A DNA stretch of 64,000 nt from Flavivirga jejuensis (GTDB lineage: Bacteria; Bacteroidota; Bacteroidia; Flavobacteriales; Flavobacteriaceae): contig NZ_JAUOEL010000005.1 in the NCBI RefSeq assembly GCF_030540765.1, positions 428,147 to 492,146 of the forward strand. The letters run 5' to 3'. Made by a program: the position numbers and the translations under genes. Shown one piece after another: positions 8,614-17,204 of this stretch. Within the stretch, counting starts at the first letter, position 1; the number at the start of each line of letters is the position of its first letter. The notes under the pieces were generated by a model. That model did not search any database. It was not told where the DNA came from and saw only the letters and a list, made by a program, of their open reading frames with translations.

Positions 8614-10194
8614 ATGTTTAAAACTATTAAAAATGACTTACCAGCGAGTATAGTCGTATTTTTTGTTGCATTACCGTTATGTTTAGGTATTGCATTAGCA
8701 AGTGGAGCCCCACTTTTCTCAGGAGTAATCGCAGGTATTATTGGGGGTGTTATTGTTGGAACCTTAAGTGGTTCGAAAATTGGAGTTAGTGGCCCAGCTG
8801 CGGGATTAGCAGCTATTGTTTTAGCAGCCATAGCAACCTTAGGGAGCTATGAAAACTTTTTAGTGGCTGTAGTATTAGGAGGTGTTATTCAATTGTTATT
8901 CGGGATTTTAAAAGCTGGAATTATTGGATATTATTTTCCTTCTTCTGTAATTAAAGGAATGTTAACTGGTATTGGGATTATTATTATTTTAAAACAGATA
9001 CCTCACTTTTTTGGCTATGATGCCAATCCCGAAGGTGACTTACTCTTCTTTAAATTAGATAGTAAAGGGACTTTTTCAGAATTAATAGGTACTATCAACC
9101 ATATAAAATTAGGTTCTACGTTAATTGGTGTAATAGGATTAGCCATTTTAATACTTTGGGATAAAGTATTATCTAAAAAAGGGAAAGTGTTTCAGTTAAT
9201 ACAGGGACCACTAGTAGCTGTTATGGTTGGGATTATCTTCTTTGCAGTTACAAAGTCAAATGAAGTTTTAGCAATAGCACAATCACATTTAGTGAATGTT
9301 CCTGTTCCTGAAGATGCCTCATCATTTTTTGGTCAATTCAGTTTTCCTAATTTTAGTGTTATTACTAATCCAGATGTATGGATTATTGCATTTACAATTG
9401 CTTTAGTAGCAAGTTTAGAAACCTTATTGTGTGTAGAGGCAACCGATAAATTAGATCCTAACAAAAATGTAACGCCTACTAATAGAGAATTGTTAGCTCA
9501 AGGCACAGGTAATATTATTTCTGGAATGGTTGGTGGTTTGCCAATAACGCAAGTAATTGTACGTAGTTCAGCAAACATTCAATCAGGCGGTGTGTCAAAA
9601 ATGTCTGCAATTATTCATGGACTTTTCTTAATAATTTCGGTTATTTTAATTCCTAAGTTATTGAATATGATTCCGCTATCTGTTCTGGCAGCCATACTAT
9701 TAGTTGTTGGATATAAATTGGCTAAACCTTCATTGTTTAAAAAAATGTATAATTTAGGATGGAAACAATCCATTCCATTTACGGTGACTGTTTTAGGTAT
9801 CGTATTTATAGATCTTTTATACGGAATAGGGCTTGGATTAAGTGTAGGTATTATAGTTATACTTATAAAAAGTTATCAAAACTCACATTTTCTACATATT
9901 GAAGATAATAGTAATGGAAAGCATAAAATAAAAATGACATTTGCCGAAGAGGTTACATTTTTTAATAAAGGGGCTATTCTTAAAGAATTAGATAGTTTAC
10001 CAAGAGATACCTTTTTAGAATTAGATGTTAGAAAAACAAGATATTTAGATAATGATATTATTGAAATTTTAGAAGATTTTGCGTTTAAAGCTAATGAAAG
10101 AGATATTGATATTAAATTGATTTCAGAGCGGGGTAGTGTTGAAAACCCATCGAGCTTTATTGAGTTTTTTAAATTGAGACCAAAATCAACTTAA
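8614..10194 (+). CDS. SulP-family anion (probably bicarbonate) transporter with STAS domain
   Basis: A 526-residue SulP permease. The N-terminus LPASIVVFFVALPLCLGIAL begins the first of about 11-12 membrane helices. SGPAAGLAAIV corresponds to the conserved SulP substrate region. The C-terminal domain (about 435-520) is STAS-like, with DVRKTRYLDNDIIEIL. The universal stress protein gene (10 bases on) and the carbonic anhydrase gene follow, which points to bicarbonate rather than sulfate; SulP-carbonic anhydrase pairs are common. There is no experimental basis for the substrate. Confidence 0.88.
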   Translation: MFKTIKNDLPASIVVFFVALPLCLGIALASGAPLFSGVIAGIIGGVIVGTLSGSKIGVSGPAAGLAAIVLAAIATLGSYENFLVAVVLGGVIQLLFGILKAGIIGYYFPSSVIKGMLTGIGIIIILKQIPHFFGYDANPEGDLLFFKLDSKGTFSELIGTINHIKLGSTLIGVIGLAILILWDKVLSKKGKVFQLIQGPLVAVMVGIIFFAVTKSNEVLAIAQSHLVNVPVPEDASSFFGQFSFPNFSVITNPDVWIIAFTIALVASLETLLCVEATDKLDPNKNVTPTNRELLAQGTGNIISGMVGGLPITQVIVRSSANIQSGGVSKMSAIIHGLFLIISVILIPKLLNMIPLSVLAAILLVVGYKLAKPSLFKKMYNLGWKQSIPFTVTVLGIVFIDLLYGIGLGLSVGIIVILIKSYQNSHFLHIEDNSNGKHKIKMTFAEEVTFFNKGAILKELDSLPRDTFLELDVRKTRYLDNDIIEILEDFAFKANERDIDIKLISERGSVENPSSFIEFFKLRPKST

Positions 10195-10204
10195 ATCTAA
10201 AAAT

Positions 10205-11032
10205 ATGAAAAATAAATATAAAATATTAATGCTTTCAGATTTGAAAAAATCGACAAATGCTACATTAAAAAGCACAGTAAGTTTAGCTAAAATGATAAAT
10301 GGAGATATACAATTTTTTCATGTTAAAAAACCTACAGATGTAATAGAAAAAGAAAATCAATTATCAGCAATTCGTACTATAAATAAAGAACATTTTGCAA
10401 TTGAAAAGAAAATACAAAATTTGATAAACCCTATTGCAAAAGATTGTGACGTAAACATAAATTATTCGTTTACTTATGGAAATGTAAAAGATGAAGTGCG
10501 TAAATACATTAAACTTAATAAACCCGATATAATTGTTATAGGTAAGAAAAAGTCTAAACCACTTGATTTTATGGGTTATGATATTACAAGTTTTATTCTT
10601 AAAGAACATAATGGTGTAATAATGATGGCAGATAATAATAATGTATTAGAACCAAATAAAGAAATATCGCTTGGCGTACTGAACGGGGATGAAGAATCAT
10701 TTAATTTAGAATTTATTGAAGACTTGACAAATCATACCCAAAAGCCTTTGAAATTGTTTAAAATTGGTAAAGACGATTCAAATACAATTTCAAAAACGAA
10801 TAAGCATATTAACAAAAAAACGATCGAATACGTATTTGAAGCAAGTGATAATACCATTGATAATCTTTCTAATTATGTATCGAAAAATGATATTAACTTG
10901 TTATGTGTAAATAGAGAAAGGAAAAACACCGTAAAAAACGAAAAGTCATCGACATCAGATATTAAAACATTTATAGGTAAACTCAATGTTTCGTTTCTAG
11001 TTACGGGAGAACAAAAACTATTAGTAAAATAA
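10205..11032 (+). CDS. universal stress protein (UspA fold)
   Basis: A 275-residue cytoplasmic protein. The first half has the Usp pattern: ILMLSDLKKST near the N-terminus, then KPDIIVIGKKKSK with the GxxG-like turn region and SFILKEHNGVIMM. The second half (about 150-275) is a weaker repeat of the fold, making this a tandem-Usp type. It lies between SulP and carbonic anhydrase with gaps of 10 and 31 bases, so it is probably co-transcribed. It may adjust carbon transport under stress; that is inference. Confidence 0.8.
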   Translation: MKNKYKILMLSDLKKSTNATLKSTVSLAKMINGDIQFFHVKKPTDVIEKENQLSAIRTINKEHFAIEKKIQNLINPIAKDCDVNINYSFTYGNVKDEVRKYIKLNKPDIIVIGKKKSKPLDFMGYDITSFILKEHNGVIMMADNNNVLEPNKEISLGVLNGDEESFNLEFIEDLTNHTQKPLKLFKIGKDDSNTISKTNKHINKKTIEYVFEASDNTIDNLSNYVSKNDINLLCVNRERKNTVKNEKSSTSDIKTFIGKLNVSFLVTGEQKLLVK

Positions 11033-11063
11033 TTTTGCAATATATAAATTTAATTAAAAGATT

Positions 11064-11693
11064 ATGAAAGCACATACAAGAGAAACACAAGCAACAATGA
11101 CACCACAGAAGTCATTGGAATATTTAAAAGAAGGAAATAAGAGGTTTCAAAAGAACTTAAAAGCTAATAGAAATTTGCTAGAACAGGTAAACGATACTAG
11201 CGACGGACAGTTTCCTTTTGCGACCATTTTAAGTTGTATAGACTCCAGAGTATCGGCCGAATTAGTTTTCGATCAAGGCTTAGGTGATATTTTTAGCGTA
11301 AGAATAGCGGGAAATTTTGTGAACGAAGATATATTAGGGAGCATGGAATTCGCGTGTAAATTAGCTGGAACCAAACTAATAGTTGTATTAGGGCATACGA
11401 GTTGTGGAGCCATAAAAGGTGCTTGCGATGATGCTAAAATGGGTAATTTAACAAAGCTTATTGAAAAGATCACACCAGCAGTAAAAGCTGTTTCCGATCC
11501 TAACGATACAAGTTTGAGAAATTCAAAAAACTTGGAATTTGTAGATAATGTCTCTAAGAAGAATGTCGAGTTAACTATTGAAAGAATTATGAAGGAAAGC
11601 GATGTATTAGCCGAAATGCAGAATAACGGTGAGATTATGATTGTTGGGGCTATGTATGATATTCATTCAGGACTCGTATCATTCTATGAGTAA
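11064..11693 (+). CDS. beta-class carbonic anhydrase
   Basis: A 209-residue enzyme interconverting CO2 and bicarbonate. The zinc site is plain: C58-I-D60-S-R62 and H111-T-S-C114-G. The D/R dyad of type I beta-carbonic anhydrases is intact. There is no signal peptide, so it is cytoplasmic. It lies between the Usp gene and a DUF2490 gene and is flanked by two SulP carriers. The length is normal for the family. Confidence 0.95.
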   Translation: MKAHTRETQATMTPQKSLEYLKEGNKRFQKNLKANRNLLEQVNDTSDGQFPFATILSCIDSRVSAELVFDQGLGDIFSVRIAGNFVNEDILGSMEFACKLAGTKLIVVLGHTSCGAIKGACDDAKMGNLTKLIEKITPAVKAVSDPNDTSLRNSKNLEFVDNVSKKNVELTIERIMKESDVLAEMQNNGEIMIVGAMYDIHSGLVSFYE

Positions 11694-11701
11694 ATCGCTT
11701 A

Positions 11702-12388
11702 TTGATGAAAAATAATAATATGAAAAAAAAAGTAAGTATGGCAGCATTAATCATGGCATTGATGCTGCCCATATTTATGCAAGGTCAAGATAGTAATCTT
11801 GGTAATTGGTTAATATATATTGGTAATAAGAAACTAAACTCAAAGTGGAATATTCATAATGAGGTCCAATACAGAAATTATAATGCCATTGGAGATCTTG
11901 AACAATTGCTTTTAAGAACAGGTTTAGGCTATACATTCAATGAAAATAAGAATAATGTATTATTAGGGTATGGGTATATAGCTTCAGAAAATTATATAGG
12001 AAATACAGATGATAAGGTTTCTGTTAATGAGCATCGGTTATTTCAGCAGTTTACATCAAAACAAAATATAGGACGCGTAAAATTGAATCATCGTTACAGG
12101 TTTGAACAACGTTTTGTTGAAGATGATTTTAAGCTACGTTTTCGTTATTTTTTAGGGCTAAATATTCCTTTGTGTAATAAAGAAGATAAAAGCAGTAAAT
12201 ATTATTTTTCTGCATACAATGAAATATTCTTAAATACTAAGACATCTATTTTTGATAGGAATAGAGTATACGGAGGTATTGGTTATAATATCAATAATAA
12301 CATAAGGTTAGAAGCTGGTTATATGAATCAGTTTTTTGAAACCAGTAGTAGAGATCAACTTAATATTGTAACTTTTGTTACATTTTAA
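11702..12388 (+). CDS. DUF2490 outer-membrane-type protein
   Basis: A 228-residue protein. The signal peptide is MAALIMALMLPIFMQGQ. The mature part starts NLGNWLIYIGNKKLNSKWN and alternates short beta strands with aromatic and charged residues, ending in a beta strand with a terminal F (NIVTFVTF). This is the DUF2490 pattern, probably a small beta barrel. Two starts are possible: ATG 11702 or ATG 11720 (MKKKVSMAAL), the second giving a tidier signal peptide. It is nine bases after the carbonic anhydrase stop and so in that operon. Confidence 0.85.
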   Translation: MMKNNNMKKKVSMAALIMALMLPIFMQGQDSNLGNWLIYIGNKKLNSKWNIHNEVQYRNYNAIGDLEQLLLRTGLGYTFNENKNNVLLGYGYIASENYIGNTDDKVSVNEHRLFQQFTSKQNIGRVKLNHRYRFEQRFVEDDFKLRFRYFLGLNIPLCNKEDKSSKYYFSAYNEIFLNTKTSIFDRNRVYGGIGYNINNNIRLEAGYMNQFFETSSRDQLNIVTFVTF

Positions 12389-12406
12389 GTTAACTAATAG
12401 TTAAAA

Positions 12407-12435
12407 AGAAACATACTTTAAGTATTGGTTTTTTT
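12407..12435 (+). terminator. possible weak terminator after the carbonic anhydrase operon
   Basis: An imperfect inverted repeat (AAACATACTT with AAGTATTGGTTT) is followed by a T run, in the 98-base gap before the second SulP gene. Confidence 0.45.
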
Positions 12436-12486
12436 ATTGGGTGAAGATGAATTAACTTGGTAATTCTAAAAATTTTAATATAAATT

Positions 12487-14349
12487 ATGAAAAATTTGTT
12501 TTCAAACATAAAAGGAGATGCTTTTGGTGGCATAACTGCAGGGATTGTTGCGCTTCCATTAGCATTAGCTTTTGGAGTGTCATCAGGTTTAGGTCCAACA
12601 GCAGGATTATATGGAGCTATATTTATTAGCTTTTTTGCAGCTCTTTTTGGAGGAACTAATACGCAAATTTCTGGACCTACAGCGCCAATGACAGCTGTAA
12701 GTATGGTCGTAATAGCAGGGATTATAGCTACAAACGATGGAGATGTAACTAAGGCTTTGCCAGTAATTTTAACGGTCTTTTTATTAGCTGGTTTAATGCA
12801 AGTTGGTCTAGGTGCATTGGGTTTGGGTAAATACATTAGATATATTCCGTATCCAGTTGTTTCTGGTTTTATGACGGCTATTGGTGTTATTATTTTATTA
12901 ACACAAATATTACCCTCAATAGGGTATTACCCTAAAGAAGATGCAGAATTTGTAAGCACGTTTAAACCGCAAGCAGAAAACGTTATCCTTAAAAATATTA
13001 TCGAAGAAGAAAAAGGAGAAGGAATTCTAGTGTTAGAGGATTTTAAAGAAACTATTTCTAGATCCCAAGCTATTTCGCAAGAAGATATTTTAAGAGAATC
13101 TCAAACGCTGGCAAAGAATGAAGGGAAAAACGCTTTTGGTATATTAAGAATATTACCTAGAGCTTTACAAAATATTAATTGGTTAGAATTGGCACTAGCA
13201 CTAGGAACTATATTTATAATTTATGGATTTAAACGCATTACAAAAGCACTTCCGAGTACTTTAGTAGCACTACTAATAATGTCTGGTATAGCTGTTGGTT
13301 TTGGTTTAGATTATAGACCTATTGAAGAAATTCCTAGCGGGTTCCCTATTCCCAATCTAGAGATTTTTACAAGTTTTAGTCTCAATAGTATAACGCCTTA
13401 TGTGTTTACTGCTCTTACATTAGCCTTATTAGGTGCTATTGACTCTTTATTAACAAGTGTTGTGGCAGATAATATGACTAAGACCAAACATAAGCCAAAT
13501 AAAGAATTAGTAGGCCAAGGTATAGGTAACAGTATAGCAGCTATCTTTGGTGGTATTCCAGGCGCTGGAGCTACCATAAGAACAGTCGTTAATATTACTT
13601 CTGGAGGAAAAACCAAACTTTCAGGAATGATTGCGGGTATTTTACTGTTAATAATATTATTAGCTCTTGGACCGATAGCATCAAAAATCCCCGCTGCTGT
13701 TTTAGCAGGAATTTTAATTACTGTAGGCATTGGTGTTATGGATTATAAAGGTTTAAAAGCCATACCAAGTTTACCAAGAGATATTAAATTTGGACCTCTC
13801 AGATTAAGTTCAGAAGTATTAATAATGATTGTTGTATTACTGCTTTCAACATTTTGGGATTTAATTTACGCTGTGGGTATTGGACTAGTTATTGCATCTT
13901 TAATGTTTATGAAGAAGATAGGAGATCTAACCGCAGAACGCTCGGATGTGAAACCTCTTAAAGAAGAAGCCTGGGCAGATGAGATTGGTTTTCCTGATAA
14001 TTTAAAAGAAGAAGTATTTATAAAACATCTTAAGGGGCCTTTGTTTTTTGGGTCAACAAGCGATTTTCAGCAATTAACAGCCCAAATTCCAGATACTGCT
14101 GAAACGGTAGTTTTAAGATTAGGACGTATGCAATATATGGACCAATCTGGACTATATGCTATGGAAGATATGCTTCAGGAATTAAGCAAAAAAGATATTG
14201 AAGTACTGTTTGTCGGCTTGCTAAAACAGCCAAAATATATGATGGAACGTATTGATATTATTCCAGATTTAATTCCAAAAGAGCATTTGTTCGAGGATTT
14301 CGAACACTGTATGGATTGGATTAAAGCAAATGTGAAAAATAAATATTAG
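12487..14349 (+). CDS. second SulP-family transporter with STAS domain
   Basis: A 620-residue SulP carrier. The core motifs are GGITAGIVALPLALAFGV at the start and SGPTAPMTAVSMVV in the conserved region. A soluble insert of about 75 residues (about 152-226, K/E-rich) sits between membrane helices. The C-terminal STAS domain (about 510-615) includes LRLGRMQYMDQSGLYAMEDM, with the Asp-Gln-Ser-Gly turn typical of STAS. It completes the SulP-Usp-carbonic anhydrase-DUF2490-SulP block. The substrate could be bicarbonate or sulfate. Confidence 0.9.
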   Translation: MKNLFSNIKGDAFGGITAGIVALPLALAFGVSSGLGPTAGLYGAIFISFFAALFGGTNTQISGPTAPMTAVSMVVIAGIIATNDGDVTKALPVILTVFLLAGLMQVGLGALGLGKYIRYIPYPVVSGFMTAIGVIILLTQILPSIGYYPKEDAEFVSTFKPQAENVILKNIIEEEKGEGILVLEDFKETISRSQAISQEDILRESQTLAKNEGKNAFGILRILPRALQNINWLELALALGTIFIIYGFKRITKALPSTLVALLIMSGIAVGFGLDYRPIEEIPSGFPIPNLEIFTSFSLNSITPYVFTALTLALLGAIDSLLTSVVADNMTKTKHKPNKELVGQGIGNSIAAIFGGIPGAGATIRTVVNITSGGKTKLSGMIAGILLLIILLALGPIASKIPAAVLAGILITVGIGVMDYKGLKAIPSLPRDIKFGPLRLSSEVLIMIVVLLLSTFWDLIYAVGIGLVIASLMFMKKIGDLTAERSDVKPLKEEAWADEIGFPDNLKEEVFIKHLKGPLFFGSTSDFQQLTAQIPDTAETVVLRLGRMQYMDQSGLYAMEDMLQELSKKDIEVLFVGLLKQPKYMMERIDIIPDLIPKEHLFEDFEHCMDWIKANVKNKY

Positions 14350-14390
14350 AAATGTATTAATCTCATTTTTCTTGCGTCGAACTCAGGTTT

Positions 14391-14903
14391 TTATACTTCA
14401 TTATCTGTAGCATCCTCTTCTTCATCGGTTAAGATACTCGGAAGAATCATTGGCACTAAAGATTTTACTGGGTTATAAAGTACAGAAGCTTCTAAATTTT
14501 TCTCTTCAGCAAACGGAATCGCATTATTCATTTTATCAAAAACAATTAAAATTACACTTAAAATCAGTGCAATTTTAAGCCCTCCAAAAACACCCCCAAG
14601 AAGTTTGTTTATAATACCAAGAGCAGCAAAATTTGCTAATTTGGTTAGTGCTTTTCCTGCTAATGCAATGGCTAAAACGATTATAACAAAGGTTATTGCA
14701 AAAGCAACGATGTTAATAGTTTTCTCATCCCAATCTACTTTGCTTTCTAAAAACTCACCAGCAAAATTGCTGAAATGGATGGCGCCATAAACACCAGCAA
14801 TTAAAGCAACTAAAGAAGCTATTTCAACAAAAAGTCCTTTCATAAAACCACGAACAAGACCAAACAAAATCAAAGCTCCTAAAACAATGTCTATAATACT
14901 CAT
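14391..14903 (-). CDS. cvpA: CvpA-family membrane protein
   Basis: A 170-residue protein with four membrane segments (about 2-20, 28-45, 63-85 and 100-120) and the family start IIDIVLGALILFGLVRGFMKG. CvpA proteins of Gram-negative bacteria affect envelope stress and colicin V export. An acidic tail (TDEEEDATDNEV) ends the protein. It is transcribed divergently from the small gene at 14978 and convergently with the SulP gene. Confidence 0.85.
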   Translation of the reverse strand: MSIIDIVLGALILFGLVRGFMKGLFVEIASLVALIAGVYGAIHFSNFAGEFLESKVDWDEKTINIVAFAITFVIIVLAIALAGKALTKLANFAALGIINKLLGGVFGGLKIALILSVILIVFDKMNNAIPFAEEKNLEASVLYNPVKSLVPMILPSILTDEEEDATDNEV

Positions 14904-14920
14904 GATTATTAGAATTTAAA

Positions 14921-14961
14921 CAAATATAAAATAATAGTCCCACATAGGTTTATTAACTTTG
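14921..14961. promoter_or_regulatory. divergent promoter boxes for cvpA and the gene at 14978
   Basis: Minus-strand TATATTTG (14928-14921) for cvpA and plus-strand TAACTTTG (14954-14961) for the next gene both fit the Bacteroidota -7 consensus TAnnTTTG. They lie 18 and 16 bases from the starts. Confidence 0.5.
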
Positions 14962-14977
14962 CTACTTTCAAATTATT

Positions 14978-15334
14978 ATGTCTAGAGATGAACAATTAAA
15001 AAAACGCTGGCAACTGATAGTTAATAAACTATCCGATCAATTTGCAGATGGAGACATTTTAGATCTTGATGCTATTATCTATTTAATAGGTGTGCAAGAA
15101 CTCGGGCAACTAGATAAAAGCTTTAAAAAAGACCAAAAATTAGACCTCATGCACATTGCTATCTGCAAATTATTGACGCCTTATGGGTATTACGAACTCG
15201 ATTTTGTAGATAACGAAGGATGGCCACATTATAAAACGCTTGAAGCACTTCCTCATTTAAAAGCGGGTGAACAAAGTATTTTAATGAAAGAAGCCATAGT
15301 CAATTATTTTATAGAGACTGAATATATTAGCTAG
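14978..15334 (+). CDS. conserved flavobacterial protein of unknown function
   Basis: A 118-residue soluble protein with no signal or membrane segment. It contains DILDLDAIIYLIGVQELGQ and a C-terminal MKEAIVNYFIET helix. The composition is balanced and fits a folded small protein. I believe homologues are common in Flavobacteriaceae but know no function. It has its own -7 box just upstream and is separated from pheS by 214 bases. Confidence 0.75.
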   Translation: MSRDEQLKKRWQLIVNKLSDQFADGDILDLDAIIYLIGVQELGQLDKSFKKDQKLDLMHIAICKLLTPYGYYELDFVDNEGWPHYKTLEALPHLKAGEQSILMKEAIVNYFIETEYIS

Positions 15335-15548
15335 TTTTCGATAATGACTCTTTACTTTGTGCGCTCAAAAGGCTTTTTTATATTTTTAAAATCCCTAACA
15401 TTCAGATTTACTTAAGAGAGACTTTAAGAGAGAATTCGAATTATAAAGAGCTTGAACAATTACTCCATCACTAGGACAATTCTAACAAAATTGATTAAAT
15501 TTGCCGTCATTTAGAAGCTGAAATAAATTCAGCACAATGTTGAATATC
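15335..15548 (+). other. spacer before pheS with -7 box and a possible gene tail
   Basis: TAAATTTG at 15496-15503 is a good -7 box for pheS. Bases 15407-15475 can be read as a short frame ending ...LRENSNYKELEQLLHH and a stop, which looks like a protein C-terminus. A second frame (from 15344) is open just before it, which could indicate a frameshifted remnant. I do not recognise it. Confidence 0.35.
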
Positions 15549-16568
15549 ATGATAGATAAGATAAAAGAACACATTGCCGAAGCAGAAGCCTTTAAAACCC
15601 AATCTAAAGAAGAAGTAGAAACATTTCGTATAAAATATTTAGGTAGAAAAGGGTTGTTAAATGATTTTTTTGCTGAGTTTAAAAATGTAGCTAACGATCA
15701 GAAAAAAGAATTTGGTCAAACTATTAATAAGCTTAAAAAAACAGCTGAAGATAAGGTAAATGCTTTAAAAGAAGAGCTGGAAAGTAAAGAAGAGGTAAAA
15801 GGCATCTATGGTGATTTATCAAGACCAGGAGAACCCGTCCTAATTGGGGCGCGTCACCCTGTTTCGATTGTTAAAAATCAAATTACCGACATTTTTTCTC
15901 GTATAGGTTTTAATGTTAGTGAAGGTCCAGAAATAGAAGATGATTGGCATAATTTTACAGCCTTAAACTTACCAGAATATCATCCAGCACGTGATATGCA
16001 GGATACGTTTTTTATTCAAACAAATCCAGACATTTTATTGCGTACACATACAAGTTCTGTACAAGTACGTTATATGGAAAATAACGCGCCTCCAATTCGT
16101 ACTATCTCACCAGGTAGAGTTTATAGAAACGAAGCCATTTCGGCACGTTCGCACTGCTTTTTTCATCAAGTAGAAGGTTTATATATAGATAAAGATGTAA
16201 GCTTTGCAGATTTAAAACAAACACTTCAACACTTTACTACCGAGATGTTTGGAAAAAGTAAAATACGTTTAAGACCGTCGTACTTCCCATTTACAGAACC
16301 AAGTGCAGAAATAGATGTGTATTGGGGATTGGAAACTGAAACCGACTATAAAATAACAAAAGGAACTGGTTGGTTAGAAATTGGAGGTTGTGGCATGGTA
16401 GATCCTAATGTTTTAGAAAACTGTAAAATAGACCCAACAGAATATTCAGGGTTTGCTTTTGGAGTTGGTATAGACCGTATTGCAATGTTACTACACCAAA
16501 TAGGCGATATTCGTTTATTAAGTGAGAATGATGTTAGGTTTCTAGAACAATTTAAGAGTGCTTTATAA
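15549..16568 (+). CDS. pheS: phenylalanyl-tRNA synthetase alpha subunit
   Basis: A 339-residue PheS, class II aminoacyl-tRNA synthetase catalytic subunit charging tRNA-Phe. ATG 15549 (MIDKIKEHIAEAEAF) matches the usual N-terminus better than ATG 15537 four codons earlier. A coiled-coil N-terminal region (1-90) precedes the catalytic core with HPARDMQDTFF (motif 1/2 region), RTHTSSVQVRYM, RVYRNEAISARSHCFFHQVEG, and motif 3 in GFAFGVGIDRIAML near the end. The length is typical. pheT is not in the window. Confidence 0.96.
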   Translation: MIDKIKEHIAEAEAFKTQSKEEVETFRIKYLGRKGLLNDFFAEFKNVANDQKKEFGQTINKLKKTAEDKVNALKEELESKEEVKGIYGDLSRPGEPVLIGARHPVSIVKNQITDIFSRIGFNVSEGPEIEDDWHNFTALNLPEYHPARDMQDTFFIQTNPDILLRTHTSSVQVRYMENNAPPIRTISPGRVYRNEAISARSHCFFHQVEGLYIDKDVSFADLKQTLQHFTTEMFGKSKIRLRPSYFPFTEPSAEIDVYWGLETETDYKITKGTGWLEIGGCGMVDPNVLENCKIDPTEYSGFAFGVGIDRIAMLLHQIGDIRLLSENDVRFLEQFKSAL

Positions 16569-16570
16569 CG

Positions 16571-16966
16571 TTGAAAAAAGACATTCAAATTCCAGAAGTT
16601 AGAGATGTTTATGTGGCTGTTGTAAACGAATATAATGATGTTTACAAGACACAAGATTGGAATGCCTATATAATAAACGATAAAGATGTGGATCTAGATA
16701 TGATCCTTATTGTTACCAGTGGTTATTCTGATGATAAAAAAACATCTATATTTAGAAAAAAGCTGGATAAGCTTCCAAAAAAAAGCTACGCAAAAATAGA
16801 ATTGATGCAAGAGGAATTGTTCGCTATCAATAACACCTTTAAAGTCTCTTTTTTTGAGGGCAATACGATGTTTGATAAAACATACTTATTTAGAAAAAAT
16901 ACGATTAATTTAAAAGCGTTACAGCCTATACCTTTGATGCAAGTAAAGGGTGTTTTGGTGAAATAA
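16571..16966 (+). CDS. small conserved protein downstream of pheS, TTG start
   Basis: A 131-residue soluble protein beginning KKDIQIPEVRDVYVAVVNEYN. The frame opens only at 16556 and the sole usable initiator is TTG at 16571, two bases after the pheS stop; no ATG exists in frame before residue 44. Similar proteins beside flavobacterial pheS have, as I recall, often been mislabelled as synthetase alpha subunits; this one has no synthetase motif. Function unknown. Confidence 0.8.
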   Translation: MKKDIQIPEVRDVYVAVVNEYNDVYKTQDWNAYIINDKDVDLDMILIVTSGYSDDKKTSIFRKKLDKLPKKSYAKIELMQEELFAINNTFKVSFFEGNTMFDKTYLFRKNTINLKALQPIPLMQVKGVLVK

Positions 16967-16979
16967 ATTCTTAATCCTA

Positions 16980-17185
16980 GACCTTTCCGTTTTTAATCTA
17001 AAAATTCTTCGACCCTTGGGTCGGGGTTTCCAATTAACATCTCCTTTGGAGAGGTCAGAACTGCCTTTTTTTGCAGTTCTGGGTGAGGCAAAATAACAAA
17101 ATTCGATTTTTGCCTCTATAAAGGCAAAATGAAACTGGCGAAATACCCCTATGGCTTGCCTCAGGGATAGTCAGTTTCAAGAATT
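16980..17185. repeat. cluster of intergenic hairpins between converging genes
   Basis: Three inverted repeats fill the gap between two converging genes. CAGAACTGC/GCAGTTCTG (17056-17064/17073-17081) has a T-rich 8-nt loop. TTTTGCC/GGCAAAA is at 17108-17114/17123-17129. GAAACTG/CAGTTTC (17131-17137/17172-17178) encloses a further partial stem. CTCCTTTGGAGAGG next to GGGTGAGG recalls a repeat seen between flavobacterial genes. The block probably works as a bidirectional terminator and may be a repeat-family copy. Confidence 0.55.
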
Positions 17186-17204
17186 TTTTATTGGAATCGA
17201 ATCC

